Shown: positions 34,074 through 43,011 of the stretch, one piece after another
Layout of the letters: every line of letters begins with the position of its first letter
How positions within the stretch are numbered: the first letter of the stretch is position 1
DNA from: Candidatus Iainarchaeum sp.
Lineage (GTDB): Archaea > Iainarchaeota > Iainarchaeia > Iainarchaeales > GCA-2688035
Reading direction: 5' to 3'
DNA length: 55,377 nucleotides
NCBI GenBank assembly: GCA_017610175.1
Contig: JAFCCO010000008.1
Coordinates: 1-55,377 of the forward strand
Translations under genes and position numbers: made by a program
Notes under the pieces: model-generated
Told to the model about the DNA's origin: nothing
Seen by the model: the letters and a program-made list of their open reading frames with translations, nothing else
Databases searched by the model: none

Positions 34074-34580
34074 ATGGCTAGGAGAAAGGTTGCCAGCAAA
34101 AGGGTTGTCCAGATGCCAAAGGGCGGAAAGGTAAAGCCCAAAAGAGCCAGAAAGATTAGGGTCCAAAAGGGATCAACAGTAACAATTCACACACCCAAAA
34201 AGGGGCAAGGAGGAAAAAATATGCGACCAAAAAGGAGAGCACCAGCAAAGAAAAAAACAGTTAAGAAAAAAGTAGCCAAGAAAAAGGTTGCAAAAAGGCC
34301 AGTGGCAAGGAGAAAAGTTGCAAAGAAAAAAGTAGCCAGGCGACCAGCCCCAAGGCCAGCAGCACGAAGACCTGCAGCAAGAGGCGGAGCCGGAAGAGGC
34401 GCAGCACCCGCTAGAAAGAAACCGGTTTACAGAAGCAGTGGAACAGCTGAGCGCGTTGAAATTTCAGGCCAGAGAATTCCTGTAAAGGTTGAAAGGTCCA
34501 CACTCCAGATTACAAAGCAAACAGGTGTAAGGGTTACAAGCAGGAAAGTTGGGCCAAAGAAGAAAGTTATCAGAATATAA
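34074..34580 (+). CDS. Very basic Lys/Arg/Ala-rich protein (histone H1-like tail) with a short C-terminal module
   Basis: The protein is about 168 residues from ATG 34074; GTG 34065 is in frame. The middle is a low-complexity stretch of KKKVAK, RRPA and RPAARR repeats like H1-type or Hc1 nucleoid proteins, so nucleic-acid binding is likely. The C-terminal 43 residues (VEISGQRIPVKVERSTLQIT) form a compact non-repetitive module that recurs in the next protein. The genes are 36 nt apart and co-directional. No archaeal histone fold or Alba motif is visible. Chromatin compaction, RNA binding or a surface role by charge are all possible. Confidence 0.75.
   Translation: MARRKVASKRVVQMPKGGKVKPKRARKIRVQKGSTVTIHTPKKGQGGKNMRPKRRAPAKKKTVKKKVAKKKVAKRPVARRKVAKKKVARRPAPRPAARRPAARGGAGRGAAPARKKPVYRSSGTAERVEISGQRIPVKVERSTLQITKQTGVRVTSRKVGPKKKVIRI
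34449..34577 (+). other. Shared 43-residue module, copy 1
   Basis: ERVEISGQRIPVKVERSTL and what follows align without gaps to 34665-34793; I count 19 identities in 43, including SG, PV, VERSTL, IT and IR. Predicted as a small beta-rich unit by its alternating V/I pattern. Confidence 0.6.
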
Positions 34581-34616
34581 GCGCTTTAAGCGCATAACAA
34601 GGGACGTGCAAGGGAA

Positions 34617-35495
34617 ATGGCCGGAAGAAAACGCAGACCAAAATTCAGAGACCACGGAGTGGCGAATGAAGTACACGTCTCCGGGTCAAGAGTTCCGGTT
34701 CACGTTGAAAGGTCAACCCTTGAAATCACCCGCGAGCGCGGAGCAAACATCCGCGTCCGCGAAGTGGAAGGCGGAACACACGAAATACGCGTTGTGGACG
34801 AAAGAGGGCGAAGAAGGAGAAGGCGCGACAACAGACTTCACCCAAACGAAATGAACCGCATCCAGCAGGAACTGCAGGCCCAGCAAGCACAGAGAAAACA
34901 GATGGTTGACAGGATTGTTGGAGGCAGTGCAGAGCACAAGAAATACATTGACAGCCTTAAATCCGCAAGAACCCCTGGTGGAATCCTTTCAAGAATTTGG
35001 GGCGCCGCAACCGGCAAAGGGAAAGCAGGCGCAAACCAGCCGTCAAACGTCGGCTCATTCCCACCAATGCACCCGCTTAAGGCCGCAGACGTGTTGAAAA
35101 AAAGCATTCAGTATCCGCACACAAATAAAAAAGGCACAGTTTACACATCCAGAAGAAGAGAAACAAACAAAAGAACTAAAATGGATGAACTAAAAGCTGA
35201 ACTCCCCATTAGCAAGGACATCGCAAGAGAAATTGGCATCCCTGAAGCAGAACTGGCACGGGTTAGAGGAGGCTTTATAACAGTTAATTTTTCAGAAACA
35301 TTGCAAAGGGTACTTGCCGGTTGGACAAATACAACAAACGTTGCATTGGGCGAACTGCAAAGAAGACCAACAGACGCTCGGTTGATTACTTACAAAAACA
35401 CTTTGGCTGAGGCAGACAAACAGTTCAAGATTATCAGGGGACTTATTGAACAGGCTTACAGGACCGCGCTTGTGAAAAAAAAAATTAGGCTATAG
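34617..35495 (+). CDS. Basic protein sharing the 43-residue module, with helical C-terminal region
   Basis: The protein is 292 residues from ATG 34617 (AAGGGA just upstream). It opens with a basic stretch (MAGRKRRPKFRDHG), then the shared module (about 17-59, VHVSGSRVPVHVERSTLEIT). A six-Arg run within RGRRRRRRD follows, then a glutamine-rich helix (MNRIQQELQAQQAQRKQ), a glycine/proline linker and a mostly helical C-terminal domain (about 190-292). I do not recognise the C-terminal domain. The adjacent basic gene and the PAC2 gene lie upstream on the same strand; ribK converges from the other side with 3 nt between stops. A nucleic-acid partner is likely given the charge. Confidence 0.75.
   Translation: MAGRKRRPKFRDHGVANEVHVSGSRVPVHVERSTLEITRERGANIRVREVEGGTHEIRVVDERGRRRRRRDNRLHPNEMNRIQQELQAQQAQRKQMVDRIVGGSAEHKKYIDSLKSARTPGGILSRIWGAATGKGKAGANQPSNVGSFPPMHPLKAADVLKKSIQYPHTNKKGTVYTSRRRETNKRTKMDELKAELPISKDIAREIGIPEAELARVRGGFITVNFSETLQRVLAGWTNTTNVALGELQRRPTDARLITYKNTLAEADKQFKIIRGLIEQAYRTALVKKKIRL
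34665..34793 (+). other. Shared 43-residue module, copy 2
   Basis: NEVHVSGSRVPVHVERSTL and following residues; the partner of 34449-34577. Here it is N-terminal rather than C-terminal, so the module is mobile within the pair. Confidence 0.6.
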
Positions 35496-35498
35496 CAG

Positions 35499-36137
35499 TT
35501 AGGCCTTCAAAACTACTTTGCTTCCCTCTTTTAGCCTCAGTTTCTCCCTTAAATTTGAGCCTGCAATAACCTCAATCTGATCAGGCGGGTGAGTGCTTCG
35601 CTCCGGAAAAATTATTGCCGCAGTTTCTGCCCCAACCTTGACCCTGAATGCTTTGATGCTTCCAAATGTTCTGTCCTTTGTTTTGAACCCGCTTATTTTT
35701 GTCCCCTCAAGCCCCGAAAGGAATGCAAAGAGCTCTGCCTCGTCAATGATTAGGTTAAGGGTTCCTGCAAACGGCTTGAATCCAAGCTTTTGCTCAAATT
35801 GTTTTACATAGGGGGAGAGGGACATGTAGTAAGAGCCCTCACCCAGCCCCTTTGTTAGAATTCCCTGCAAAGAGAGCGCTTTTTTTGGCTCAAAAACATT
35901 CTTCAGCTCAATATAATCCGCTTTCAGGATTCCTAAGCCCTGTTTGGATGGCCTTGCGTTTATTCCGCGCGGTGATGTTTCAAGCTCAATTAGCCCCTTC
36001 CTTTTCAGTTCACGCAGGTTCCTTGAAACCGATTGCTGTGATATCCCAAGTGATTGCGCAATTTTAAGTGTTGATGATGAGAATGTCTTTCCCCTTGCAC
36101 CCTTTGCAATCAGAAGCAATAGCTTATGCCCTGTCAA
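35499..36137 (-). CDS. ribK: CTP-dependent riboflavin kinase with N-terminal winged-helix domain
   Basis: The protein is 212 residues. The start is TTG at 36137, supported by AAAGGGGT about 8 nt upstream on this strand. Residues about 1-75 are a winged helix (LKIAQSLGISQQSVSRNLRE). Residues about 85-212 match the DUF120 riboflavin kinase family: GILTKGLGEGSYYMSLSPYV, KLGFKPFAGTLNLII and the C-terminal EVIAGSNLREKLRL. The archaeal enzyme makes FMN from riboflavin using CTP instead of ATP. HTH fusions of RibK (RbkR type) can act as transcription regulators as well, so a dual role is possible. The start overlaps the end of the 1573-residue gene by 14 nt, suggesting read-through from it. Confidence 0.92.
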   Translation of the reverse strand: MTGHKLLLLIAKGARGKTFSSSTLKIAQSLGISQQSVSRNLRELKRKGLIELETSPRGINARPSKQGLGILKADYIELKNVFEPKKALSLQGILTKGLGEGSYYMSLSPYVKQFEQKLGFKPFAGTLNLIIDEAELFAFLSGLEGTKISGFKTKDRTFGSIKAFRVKVGAETAAIIFPERSTHPPDQIEVIAGSNLREKLRLKEGSKVVLKA

Positions 36138-39100
36138 GAGACTTACCCCTTTCTATGCCGTTTCTTGCAACCATAATTACTGCAAGCAGTGATGCAATGA
36201 AGAGGAACATTGCAACCGGGTTTTCAGGCAATGAAGGCAGGTTGAACGGCATTGAGTCCCCTGAACCAATTTGGACACTGAGGTTGTTTCCGGATGGGTT
36301 TGTGGAAACTCTTCCATCAGCCCCAACAGCCGTGTTGAAACCGTTTTGCTTAAATGCCTCAATCAGCGGGATGAGCTGTGCGTTTTCAGGATACCAGTGC
36401 CCTGTGTTCGGGTCATACCAGAAGCTTCCGTTCGGGCCCTGTGCGGTCCTCAAAACCTCGGGCGCCTGCCCGTTGTATGAAAGCGTTGGTGTGCCGTCGT
36501 CGGCATTAAAGTCAAGGGTGTGCTCTTTCCCGTCTGCGGTCTTGAACTTTATTCCGTCAGGGGTGTTCTCAATCGGGCCCACTATCGGCTGGTCATACAC
36601 TTCCCCCGTCTCCTTGTTGATTATCTTAACACGGTCCTCGCAGGTGCCGTCTTCCAGCATCTCACTGTAGAACAAAAAGCGGTATTTGTCCGTATCAAAT
36701 ACCTGGAACGGGCCCATCTTTTCAAGGGAGTCGTTTAGGTTGCCAACCCTTTCCTCAATTGCCGGACTCCCAGGAATTGGCAGGGCCTCAAGGTTTATTG
36801 CGGGCTCCGGACAGTCTGTTTCCGGATTCTTAACAGTTGTTGGGGTTGCATTAAGCCCTTCAATGTCTGACTTCTTCCCGATTGCTTTTGAGTGCCTTTT
36901 AAGCCAGACCAATAGCTCGTGTGTTTCAGGCTTGTAAATTATTACCCCATTCTTGAACTGCACACTTTGCATCTGGCCAACCGGTGCGTCCTCTCCGTTT
37001 GCAAGGTTGGTTTGCATGTTTGCGAGAATAATTGCCCTTGCGCTGGAGCCGTGTGCAATTCTTCTGGGGCTTCCTGTGGCAACAATCAAATTGTTTATTG
37101 AATCTGTTGAAACATTGTGGGTTGTTGTGCGGATTGCTTCAACTTCCCCAAATGCCTCGGTAATGTTTCCGGTAATCATTCCAACCCCTGTTTGTTCCTC
37201 AACATTTTGGGTTATGCAGTTTAGGACCTCGGGTTCAAGAACGGTGAATTCCCCTGTTATGCTCATTTCAAACAGCGGGGCTTTGCTATTGGTTGGCAGG
37301 CCAATTTGCCCGATTCTCTGCGGCACTTCGTATGCCGGAATGTTTCCGTTTGGCGCCGTAAGCCTTACGTGGTCCTTGCTTGTTATGACCGGCTTGTCAT
37401 TTACAAGAATCTTTCCGGCTTCAGTGTCAATTTCAAGCTTGATGTCTGTTTCGGGGTCCACAATAAGTGTCTTTGTTTGGGTATCATATTTGGACACGTT
37501 TGTTTCGCCCTTGAACCAGAAGAAGAACAATTCCCTTGCATAGAGATCCCCGTCTGTTGCTCCCTTGGTTGCAACAGTTATCTGCAGCAGGGTGTTGCTT
37601 CTTTGCTTGTCCTCAAGGTTTTGCATTGTGTTTTTTACGCGGTCTGTTATTGCTTCGATGAATCCCTGGCTTTGTGCTTCAGGCCTGTCCTGCTGCCCTA
37701 TTTTATCAATGTCGTACCTTTCCTCTATTTTTTCCTCGTCCTCTGGCCTTTCCGCCCCCACCACATATCTTTGGCCTTGTGCAAATGCGGAATCATCGTC
37801 GTCATTCTCTGACTTTCCAAACAGGTTGTCGTTTACATTCCTTATTATGTCGGTTGCCTTTTCCGAGGCTTTCTGCGAACCGCTTACCTGTGTCTCCTGA
37901 TTTTCCTCGGCAGGGGCAAATATGTGCATGAAGTACCCTTCCCTGTCATCCGCACAGTTTTGGAATTGCGGTGCCCAGAGGACCTGCTGTGCCACAGAAA
38001 AAATCATTCCGCTCATGCCAAACATTACGTAGGAAAGTGATTCGGTAATTGCCATCATGGCGCCAATTCGCGCCGGGTTTTCGCCGACCCATCCAAATCC
38101 TGCATCGCGCACCTTGTCGGCGCATGTTTCCCCGTCCTTTTGCGCCTGGAACAAATCCGTTTCCTCGCTTTCCGCACCCTCAACCACTTTTCCCCTTACG
38201 TTTGTGTGATGCCCGAATGCAATCAGTGTTGAACCTTCCTCACGTGCCTCTTTCGTAAGCGCGTCCTCTAAAATAAATGAATCTATGTTTTTCAGCGCAT
38301 TGAACCTGAGCTCCAGCTCGCCCTGCCCTGTTTTCGCAATATCAGGTGTGCTGAGCAGCAGGTCTGCGGTGCAGCCTGCGCATTCGTCTCCGGTTGAGGT
38401 GAAGTATGCGATGTTTTCAACTTTCGCACGCCAGCCTCTCCCTGTCCAGCTGTCGAATGTCTCTTTCACCGGGCTGAACTTGTCTGAAATTGCGTTGAGA
38501 ACCATCTTCCACGGCAATTTGTTCAGAACCTGCCTGAAAATGTCCCCTTCATCAGAGCCGTGCTGTGCAAAGAAGTCAACAAACGCATCATTGTAAAGCT
38601 CCACATCGCCCAAATAAAATTCAAGTTCGCTCCATTCATCAGGCAGCATGTAGGCCGAAAGCCCTTCCTGCCCAAAGCCCCTTTTTGCGCCCCAATATAC
38701 ATATGGTGCAACGGTCCACTTTGCTGCCCCGCCTATGCTGCTAAAGTATGACTTAAGTATTTCCTCTTCGTGGGCAAGGGACCTGTCCAGTGCAGAGTAA
38801 TACTTTCTGCTCATTCCGGAGAAGTTCTTTTCAACAAGGGTGTCATACAGGGACTCCATGTTCTCATTGAAGTTGCTTGCAAACCTGCCTTTTACTCTGG
38901 AGTGTGTTAGTTTTGCGGCAAATTCCTCAGGAGTAAGTGAGTGGGCTTTTGCCCAGCCTGCTTCATAAACTTCCACCTTTCCAATTCCTGCCGAGCCGCC
39001 TGAAATCAGGTCAAGGTTTGTTTCATCAAGCAGCAGCCATTCACCCTTTTCTGTCTTGACCGCTTTTTGCCTCCATCTTGTAAAGTGCTTCTTCAAGTCC

Positions 39101-40845
39101 TCGATGTTAACGGTGTCAATAAACCTTGCGTTGTCGTCTATTCTGTAAAGCTGAAGGGCCCCGTCCGCGGTTGTTTCATATGCTTTGGCACCGGAAGTTG
39201 CAAGGCCCCCAAAGTCCCCTTTGTTTGAAAAATACATTCCAATGCTGTCAATGTGTTTTGAGTCGCTTGTAAGTGTAACAATCGAGTTTGCATGCGTGTT
39301 CTTTACCGCATAGGGATACATGTTTGCAAACGGGTCGCGCAGCCACCACTCTGGCGCATCAAGGTAGACTGAGTTGTCCATGTAGTTCATGAGCCTGAAG
39401 TTTGACCTTGCGGACTCAATCATTGCATGGTTTGCTTCGGCACTTCCCATCCCAAACTTCTTCATTGCAATTTCCATAACATCGTCGGTTTGGTTCATTA
39501 TGTCCCTTTGCACTCGGCTGTAGCCGCGCAAATCTTTTGCAAGCTTGAAGAGTTCACCGCGCCTTACAGGGTCCTTTATGCCATCAAGAAATCCGTTGGG
39601 TGCTGTTGCTTCAGACAGCCATTTTTTGAAGCTTGTTCCCTTAACGGCCTTGTATCCCGAGTCCCAGTTTGCATTGGTCATCATCTTGTCCCAGAAGTCC
39701 TTTCCAAGGCCAAACTTTCTTGCACGGGTAAGCATTCTTTGTGTCCTAATCTGGCCAAACCACGATTCAGGGTCCGCTAAAGTTCTTCTCATTTTTGTGA
39801 AGAGTGCTGTTTCATTGAGTTTCCACGGCCAGCCCCTTCTTGTGGCGTGGCCCAGGTAACGCTTTGCCTGCCCAAAGAGGGTTGGCCCAAAATTGCTTAC
39901 AACAAGGTCTGCCGCAAACCAGCTGTTGAAATATTTGTCAAACATGCTGTACGAGCTAATCAGGCAGTCGTTTCCGTTGCACGCCGACCCCATTGAAACA
40001 TTGAATGTGTCGGTCTTTATGTGGTTGGGGATTAGCGTGCTTGTGTCCCGCTTGAATGCGTTTGCCCTAAGCTTGTTCAGGTCTGTTTCATTGCCCATGT
40101 TCAGGCGAAGTGCGTCTGTTTGCTCTTTGGTTAATCCTTCAACCGGCTCTTCACCGGACACAAACTCTTTGAGTTCCCCGTAAATGTTTTTGAAGTCCTT
40201 GCCCACAAGCTTAAAGTCCTCTACAATTCCTTCGCCGCTGTTTCTAAGCGCAAGCTCTCCTTCGGTAACAGGGCACGGGATTCCTGCGGCCTCCATTTTT
40301 TCAGGGTCCTGGCATCGCCCCACCCGCAGTGTATCGTAAAGCGAAAGGCCTGCCGCAAACGGGCCCTTTACAAACTTTGAGGTGAAGTGCTGCATTTCCT
40401 CTGGCTTGAATTTTTTGTTTGGAATTTCCTTCAGCTGGGCTTCATTCCCCCTTCCTGTTGGAATTACAACAGCTGCCTGCGGGTTTCCAAGTGTTTCACG
40501 GTCTTCATCTGCCGGCTCAACAGAGGGAATTTCCCTGCCCTGGAATCCGTTGCCGTCAATGTTGAGTTCACGCTTTAGTTTCTCAACCTCTTTTGGGTCA
40601 AGCACCTTTTCTTCAGGATTGGTTGAGGGTGAATGGCAGTAGAAGCTTACCCTTTCCACCGTTGGTTCTGCCGGCAGGTCTTCATCTTCCCCAGCCACAG
40701 CTTCAGCATCTGCTTCTTTTTCATCCTCCTCGTCCTGCATTGAGCCTACAACCGGCTCCTGTGCAAATGCGGGGTAGAAGCTCAGGGAAAGGATTAGAAA
40801 AATCAGAAAAAAACAGGATATTTTTTTAGCAAGCAACCAAGACAC
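36124..40845 (-). CDS. 1573-residue secreted protein with C-terminal membrane tail (pilus-locus surface protein, unknown)
   Basis: GTG 40845 is the start, with TAGGT about 6 nt upstream. A signal peptide (ISCFFLIFLILSLSFYPAFA) precedes an acidic linker, then about 1500 residues I do not recognise: a largely helical N-terminal half, a weak hydrophobic stretch (ESLSYVMFGMSGMIFSVAQQ) and a beta-rich C-terminal part (LRTAQGPNGSFWYDPNTGHW). It ends with NLPSLPENPVAMFLFIASLL + AVIMVARNGIERGK, a short PEN-type motif, helix and basic end that resembles exosortase/archaeosortase sorting tails. It lies in the pilus-like locus, 10 nt after a four-helix membrane protein gene and overlapping ribK. A large adhesin or structural component of the appendage is an inference. 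Confidence 0.82.
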   Translation of the reverse strand: MSWLLAKKISCFFLIFLILSLSFYPAFAQEPVVGSMQDEEDEKEADAEAVAGEDEDLPAEPTVERVSFYCHSPSTNPEEKVLDPKEVEKLKRELNIDGNGFQGREIPSVEPADEDRETLGNPQAAVVIPTGRGNEAQLKEIPNKKFKPEEMQHFTSKFVKGPFAAGLSLYDTLRVGRCQDPEKMEAAGIPCPVTEGELALRNSGEGIVEDFKLVGKDFKNIYGELKEFVSGEEPVEGLTKEQTDALRLNMGNETDLNKLRANAFKRDTSTLIPNHIKTDTFNVSMGSACNGNDCLISSYSMFDKYFNSWFAADLVVSNFGPTLFGQAKRYLGHATRRGWPWKLNETALFTKMRRTLADPESWFGQIRTQRMLTRARKFGLGKDFWDKMMTNANWDSGYKAVKGTSFKKWLSEATAPNGFLDGIKDPVRRGELFKLAKDLRGYSRVQRDIMNQTDDVMEIAMKKFGMGSAEANHAMIESARSNFRLMNYMDNSVYLDAPEWWLRDPFANMYPYAVKNTHANSIVTLTSDSKHIDSIGMYFSNKGDFGGLATSGAKAYETTADGALQLYRIDDNARFIDTVNIEDLKKHFTRWRQKAVKTEKGEWLLLDETNLDLISGGSAGIGKVEVYEAGWAKAHSLTPEEFAAKLTHSRVKGRFASNFNENMESLYDTLVEKNFSGMSRKYYSALDRSLAHEEEILKSYFSSIGGAAKWTVAPYVYWGAKRGFGQEGLSAYMLPDEWSELEFYLGDVELYNDAFVDFFAQHGSDEGDIFRQVLNKLPWKMVLNAISDKFSPVKETFDSWTGRGWRAKVENIAYFTSTGDECAGCTADLLLSTPDIAKTGQGELELRFNALKNIDSFILEDALTKEAREEGSTLIAFGHHTNVRGKVVEGAESEETDLFQAQKDGETCADKVRDAGFGWVGENPARIGAMMAITESLSYVMFGMSGMIFSVAQQVLWAPQFQNCADDREGYFMHIFAPAEENQETQVSGSQKASEKATDIIRNVNDNLFGKSENDDDDSAFAQGQRYVVGAERPEDEEKIEERYDIDKIGQQDRPEAQSQGFIEAITDRVKNTMQNLEDKQRSNTLLQITVATKGATDGDLYARELFFFWFKGETNVSKYDTQTKTLIVDPETDIKLEIDTEAGKILVNDKPVITSKDHVRLTAPNGNIPAYEVPQRIGQIGLPTNSKAPLFEMSITGEFTVLEPEVLNCITQNVEEQTGVGMITGNITEAFGEVEAIRTTTHNVSTDSINNLIVATGSPRRIAHGSSARAIILANMQTNLANGEDAPVGQMQSVQFKNGVIIYKPETHELLVWLKRHSKAIGKKSDIEGLNATPTTVKNPETDCPEPAINLEALPIPGSPAIEERVGNLNDSLEKMGPFQVFDTDKYRFLFYSEMLEDGTCEDRVKIINKETGEVYDQPIVGPIENTPDGIKFKTADGKEHTLDFNADDGTPTLSYNGQAPEVLRTAQGPNGSFWYDPNTGHWYPENAQLIPLIEAFKQNGFNTAVGADGRVSTNPSGNNLSVQIGSGDSMPFNLPSLPENPVAMFLFIASLLAVIMVARNGIERGKSLDRA

Positions 40846-40855
40846 CTATACCTAA

Positions 40856-41395
40856 TTAACTCCAGAAAAGTAAATAAAACAACCCACCCCAAATCCAGGG
40901 AAACAAGAACAGTATAATTATCCACACAAGCAAAGCCGTTGCAAACACAGCCAGGAACTTGTTTGTGATGGGGGGAAGCTTTTGCTTTTCAGCAATCGTT
41001 TCAAGAATGTAAACCCCAAAAAACTGGAGCGGGAGTGCAAAAATTGTAAGAATCAATGCATTAAGCATAATCTTTGCCGCAAAGAACACAATTCCCAAAA
41101 CAAAATCCAAAAGGATTGGCTGCAGGGAGGCAGGGGCCTGCTGGCCTGTCAGCGGACTTTCCGCCCATCCAAGGTATAGCGGAATTGAATACAAAACCAT
41201 TATTAATAAGGAAAGGATTATGTATGTTGAAATCAGCGTGCTTTTTGCCCATGAAAGGGAGAAGCGCTCTGAAAGGTATTTGTGGATGCGTTCACCCGCA
41301 AGTACAACCACAAAGGCGGGAATTGAGACTATAAGTGAGAGGCGCAAAAGTGTGATTATTGCATTGATTGCTTCCAGAGCAATGTTTAAAGGCAT
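40856..41395 (-). CDS. Four-helix integral membrane protein, unknown
   Basis: The protein is 179 residues from ATG 41395. Membrane helices lie at about 12-35, 50-75, 90-125 and 145-178; the loop after helix 2 contains ESPLTGQQAPASLQ. No family motif was recognised. The gene starts about 24 nt from a TATA box shared with the divergent zinc-ribbon gene and is therefore probably leaderless. The 1573-residue gene begins 10 nt after its stop, so the pair is likely co-expressed; a membrane platform or export partner for that protein is possible. Confidence 0.8.
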   Translation of the reverse strand: MPLNIALEAINAIITLLRLSLIVSIPAFVVVLAGERIHKYLSERFSLSWAKSTLISTYIILSLLIMVLYSIPLYLGWAESPLTGQQAPASLQPILLDFVLGIVFFAAKIMLNALILTIFALPLQFFGVYILETIAEKQKLPPITNKFLAVFATALLVWIIILFLFPWIWGGLFYLLFWS

Positions 41396-41416
41396 GTTTA
41401 AGTTTAACTCAAAACT

Positions 41417-41427
41417 AGTATAAAAAG
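41417..41427. promoter_or_regulatory. Bidirectional TATA box
   Basis: AGTATAAAAAG reads as TTTTTATA on the other strand. It lies about 24 nt from ATG 41395 (minus) and about 25 nt from GTG 41451 (plus), so one element may serve two divergent, nearly leaderless genes. Confidence 0.5.
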
Positions 41428-41459
41428 GTTCTTGGTAAGTAAAAAAGGCTGTGAATTTG

Positions 41460-42227
41460 ATGGGTGAAGATGTTCCAAGAAGGCTGAAGCGTTTCCAGAG
41501 GCAGGACGGGGCCCAGGATGAAGAACTGATTGATTTTGGCGAGCCAAGTAGGGCACAGGAACCAAACGAGGATATTGGGGAAAGCCTTTACGAGCAGTCA
41601 AAAAATACAAAGGAAGAGCAAAAAAACAAGACCATGAAGATTGCGCTCACCGAAGTGAAGAAGTTTAAGGATGAACACAAAAGGCTTCCGACAAAAAATG
41701 AATATGACGAGATTGCGGAAAGCATATTCAACCAGCTTAAGGAAAAGGAAGACAGGGAAAAGGCACAGCTGAGGGCAGAGAGAAAAACCGCCCCGCGCAA
41801 AAGGCCTGAAAGGAAAAGGGGCGGAAGAAAGGAAGAGGCTGAAGCAGAGCCCGAGCCACTGGCGGAGCCCGCAAAAAAGGACAAGGTTTCAAGCGTTCTT
41901 GGAGAGCTTAAGGGAATGGATGTTGGAGATTTGTTTGGCGAGGGAAAAAAGTCCGCAAAGAAGAAAGCGGGCGGACAAGGTGAAGAAGAGCTTGGTGAAT
42001 TGGAGGGGCTTGCTTTCGAGGGTGAAGACAAATTTTCAATGGAGGGCTTTGATGGGGAAACGGATTCCAAGCCGGTTTGCCCAAATTGCAAGGCTCCTGC
42101 AACCGATATAATTTATTGCCCGGGGTGCGGCGCAGCTTACTGCGCAAAGTGCGCAAAGAAGGTAGAGGAACTTGCCGGGAAGAAAAAATACTTTTGCCCA
42201 AAATGCGGCCAAACTGTTGACAAGTAA
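41460..42227 (+). CDS. Charged linker protein with C-terminal double zinc ribbon
   Basis: The protein is 255 residues from ATG 41460; GTG 41451 is in frame and fits a leaderless start. The N-terminal two thirds is highly charged with a helical segment (KIALTEVKKFKDEHKRLPTK) and low-complexity Lys/Glu tracts. The last 50 residues carry CPNCKAP, CPGCGAAYCAKC and FCPKCGQ, enough cysteines for two zinc sites. Zinc ribbons of this type mediate protein or nucleic-acid contacts; the partner is unknown. It is the only plus-strand gene between two minus-strand groups, and its stop lies 1 nt from the stop of the pilin gene at 42229. Confidence 0.8.
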   Translation: MGEDVPRRLKRFQRQDGAQDEELIDFGEPSRAQEPNEDIGESLYEQSKNTKEEQKNKTMKIALTEVKKFKDEHKRLPTKNEYDEIAESIFNQLKEKEDREKAQLRAERKTAPRKRPERKRGGRKEEAEAEPEPLAEPAKKDKVSSVLGELKGMDVGDLFGEGKKSAKKKAGGQGEEELGELEGLAFEGEDKFSMEGFDGETDSKPVCPNCKAPATDIIYCPGCGAAYCAKCAKKVEELAGKKKYFCPKCGQTVDK

Positions 42228-42228
42228 G

Positions 42229-43011
42229 TCAGCAGTCATTCCACTCTGTTTCGCAAATTCTTTCCACCGGATTGCAGTTCGCATTTTTGAGTTCCAGTTT
42301 CCAGAAACAGTCGCAGTTGAACGGCTCATTTTCAATATTTCCAAGCTCAAGAGGCAGTGCGGTTGATGTCCACATTGCAAACTTTACTTCGGCATCAAAG
42401 TCGTTGTAACCACGGCCTCCGCTTGACTTTATTCTCACAAGCTGCATCCTGCTTCCCGATTCATAAACACGCCCGACATTGGTTATCAGCGGGTCGATTG
42501 TGTCCCTTTCCTTTGGCTTGCAAAGGTAAATCACTGTGTCCCCGCCTTTAACATCCACTTGGCTGCCCCTTATCCTGGGAATATTATCACCGTATTCGGT
42601 TGTGTAGAGCATAAAGAAGGCATACTCTTCCTCGCCAAGCACATAAATGTAATATATGTAGTCAAAGCTGTCCGCAAGCGGTTCCATTAGCCCAACAATG
42701 TTGTTTACAATCAAGCTGGCTGTTACATCAAACTCACCGTTGTCGGCAAAATCCTCTTTCATTGCAGCCAAAAGAAAATCAACCTCTGTTGCGTCCTCAA
42801 GTGCCTCACCCGGAATGCGTGGCGTTGAAGAGTAAAGAATTGTTTTCAAGGCAGATGTTGCGTACTCGTCACGGTACTGCAGCGCAAGCTTTTCACCTAT
42901 TGGCACGCCATAGCTTACCGCAAAGAAGAGAAGAAAAGCGCTTAGCCCGCTTACAACCAAAAGGAAGTAAATGGAATCAGTTAGTGCAGCCTGCCCTTTT
43001 TGGTTTACCAT
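42229..43011 (-). CDS. Type IV pilin-like protein (class III leader)
   Basis: The protein is 260 residues from ATG 43011. The head MVNQKGQAALTDSIYFLLVV contains the KGQ site cut by EppA/PibD-type prepilin peptidases, followed by a hydrophobic helix (to about 32). The remainder is a globular domain with a CDC motif and several cysteines near the C-terminus (FNCDCFWKLELKNANC). It overlaps the upstream pilin-like gene by 7 nt and is last in the five-gene minus-strand run that begins at 44922. Its size suggests a minor or tip pilin rather than the main subunit; that is an inference. Confidence 0.82.
   Translation of the reverse strand: MVNQKGQAALTDSIYFLLVVSGLSAFLLFFAVSYGVPIGEKLALQYRDEYATSALKTILYSSTPRIPGEALEDATEVDFLLAAMKEDFADNGEFDVTASLIVNNIVGLMEPLADSFDYIYYIYVLGEEEYAFFMLYTTEYGDNIPRIRGSQVDVKGGDTVIYLCKPKERDTIDPLITNVGRVYESGSRMQLVRIKSSGGRGYNDFDAEVKFAMWTSTALPLELGNIENEPFNCDCFWKLELKNANCNPVERICETEWNDC

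Noticed and set aside
36068..36670. 200-codon plus-strand frame over the ribK start and the end of the 1573-residue gene
   Set aside because: Both minus-strand genes have family motifs or a signal peptide/tail; the plus frame has none.
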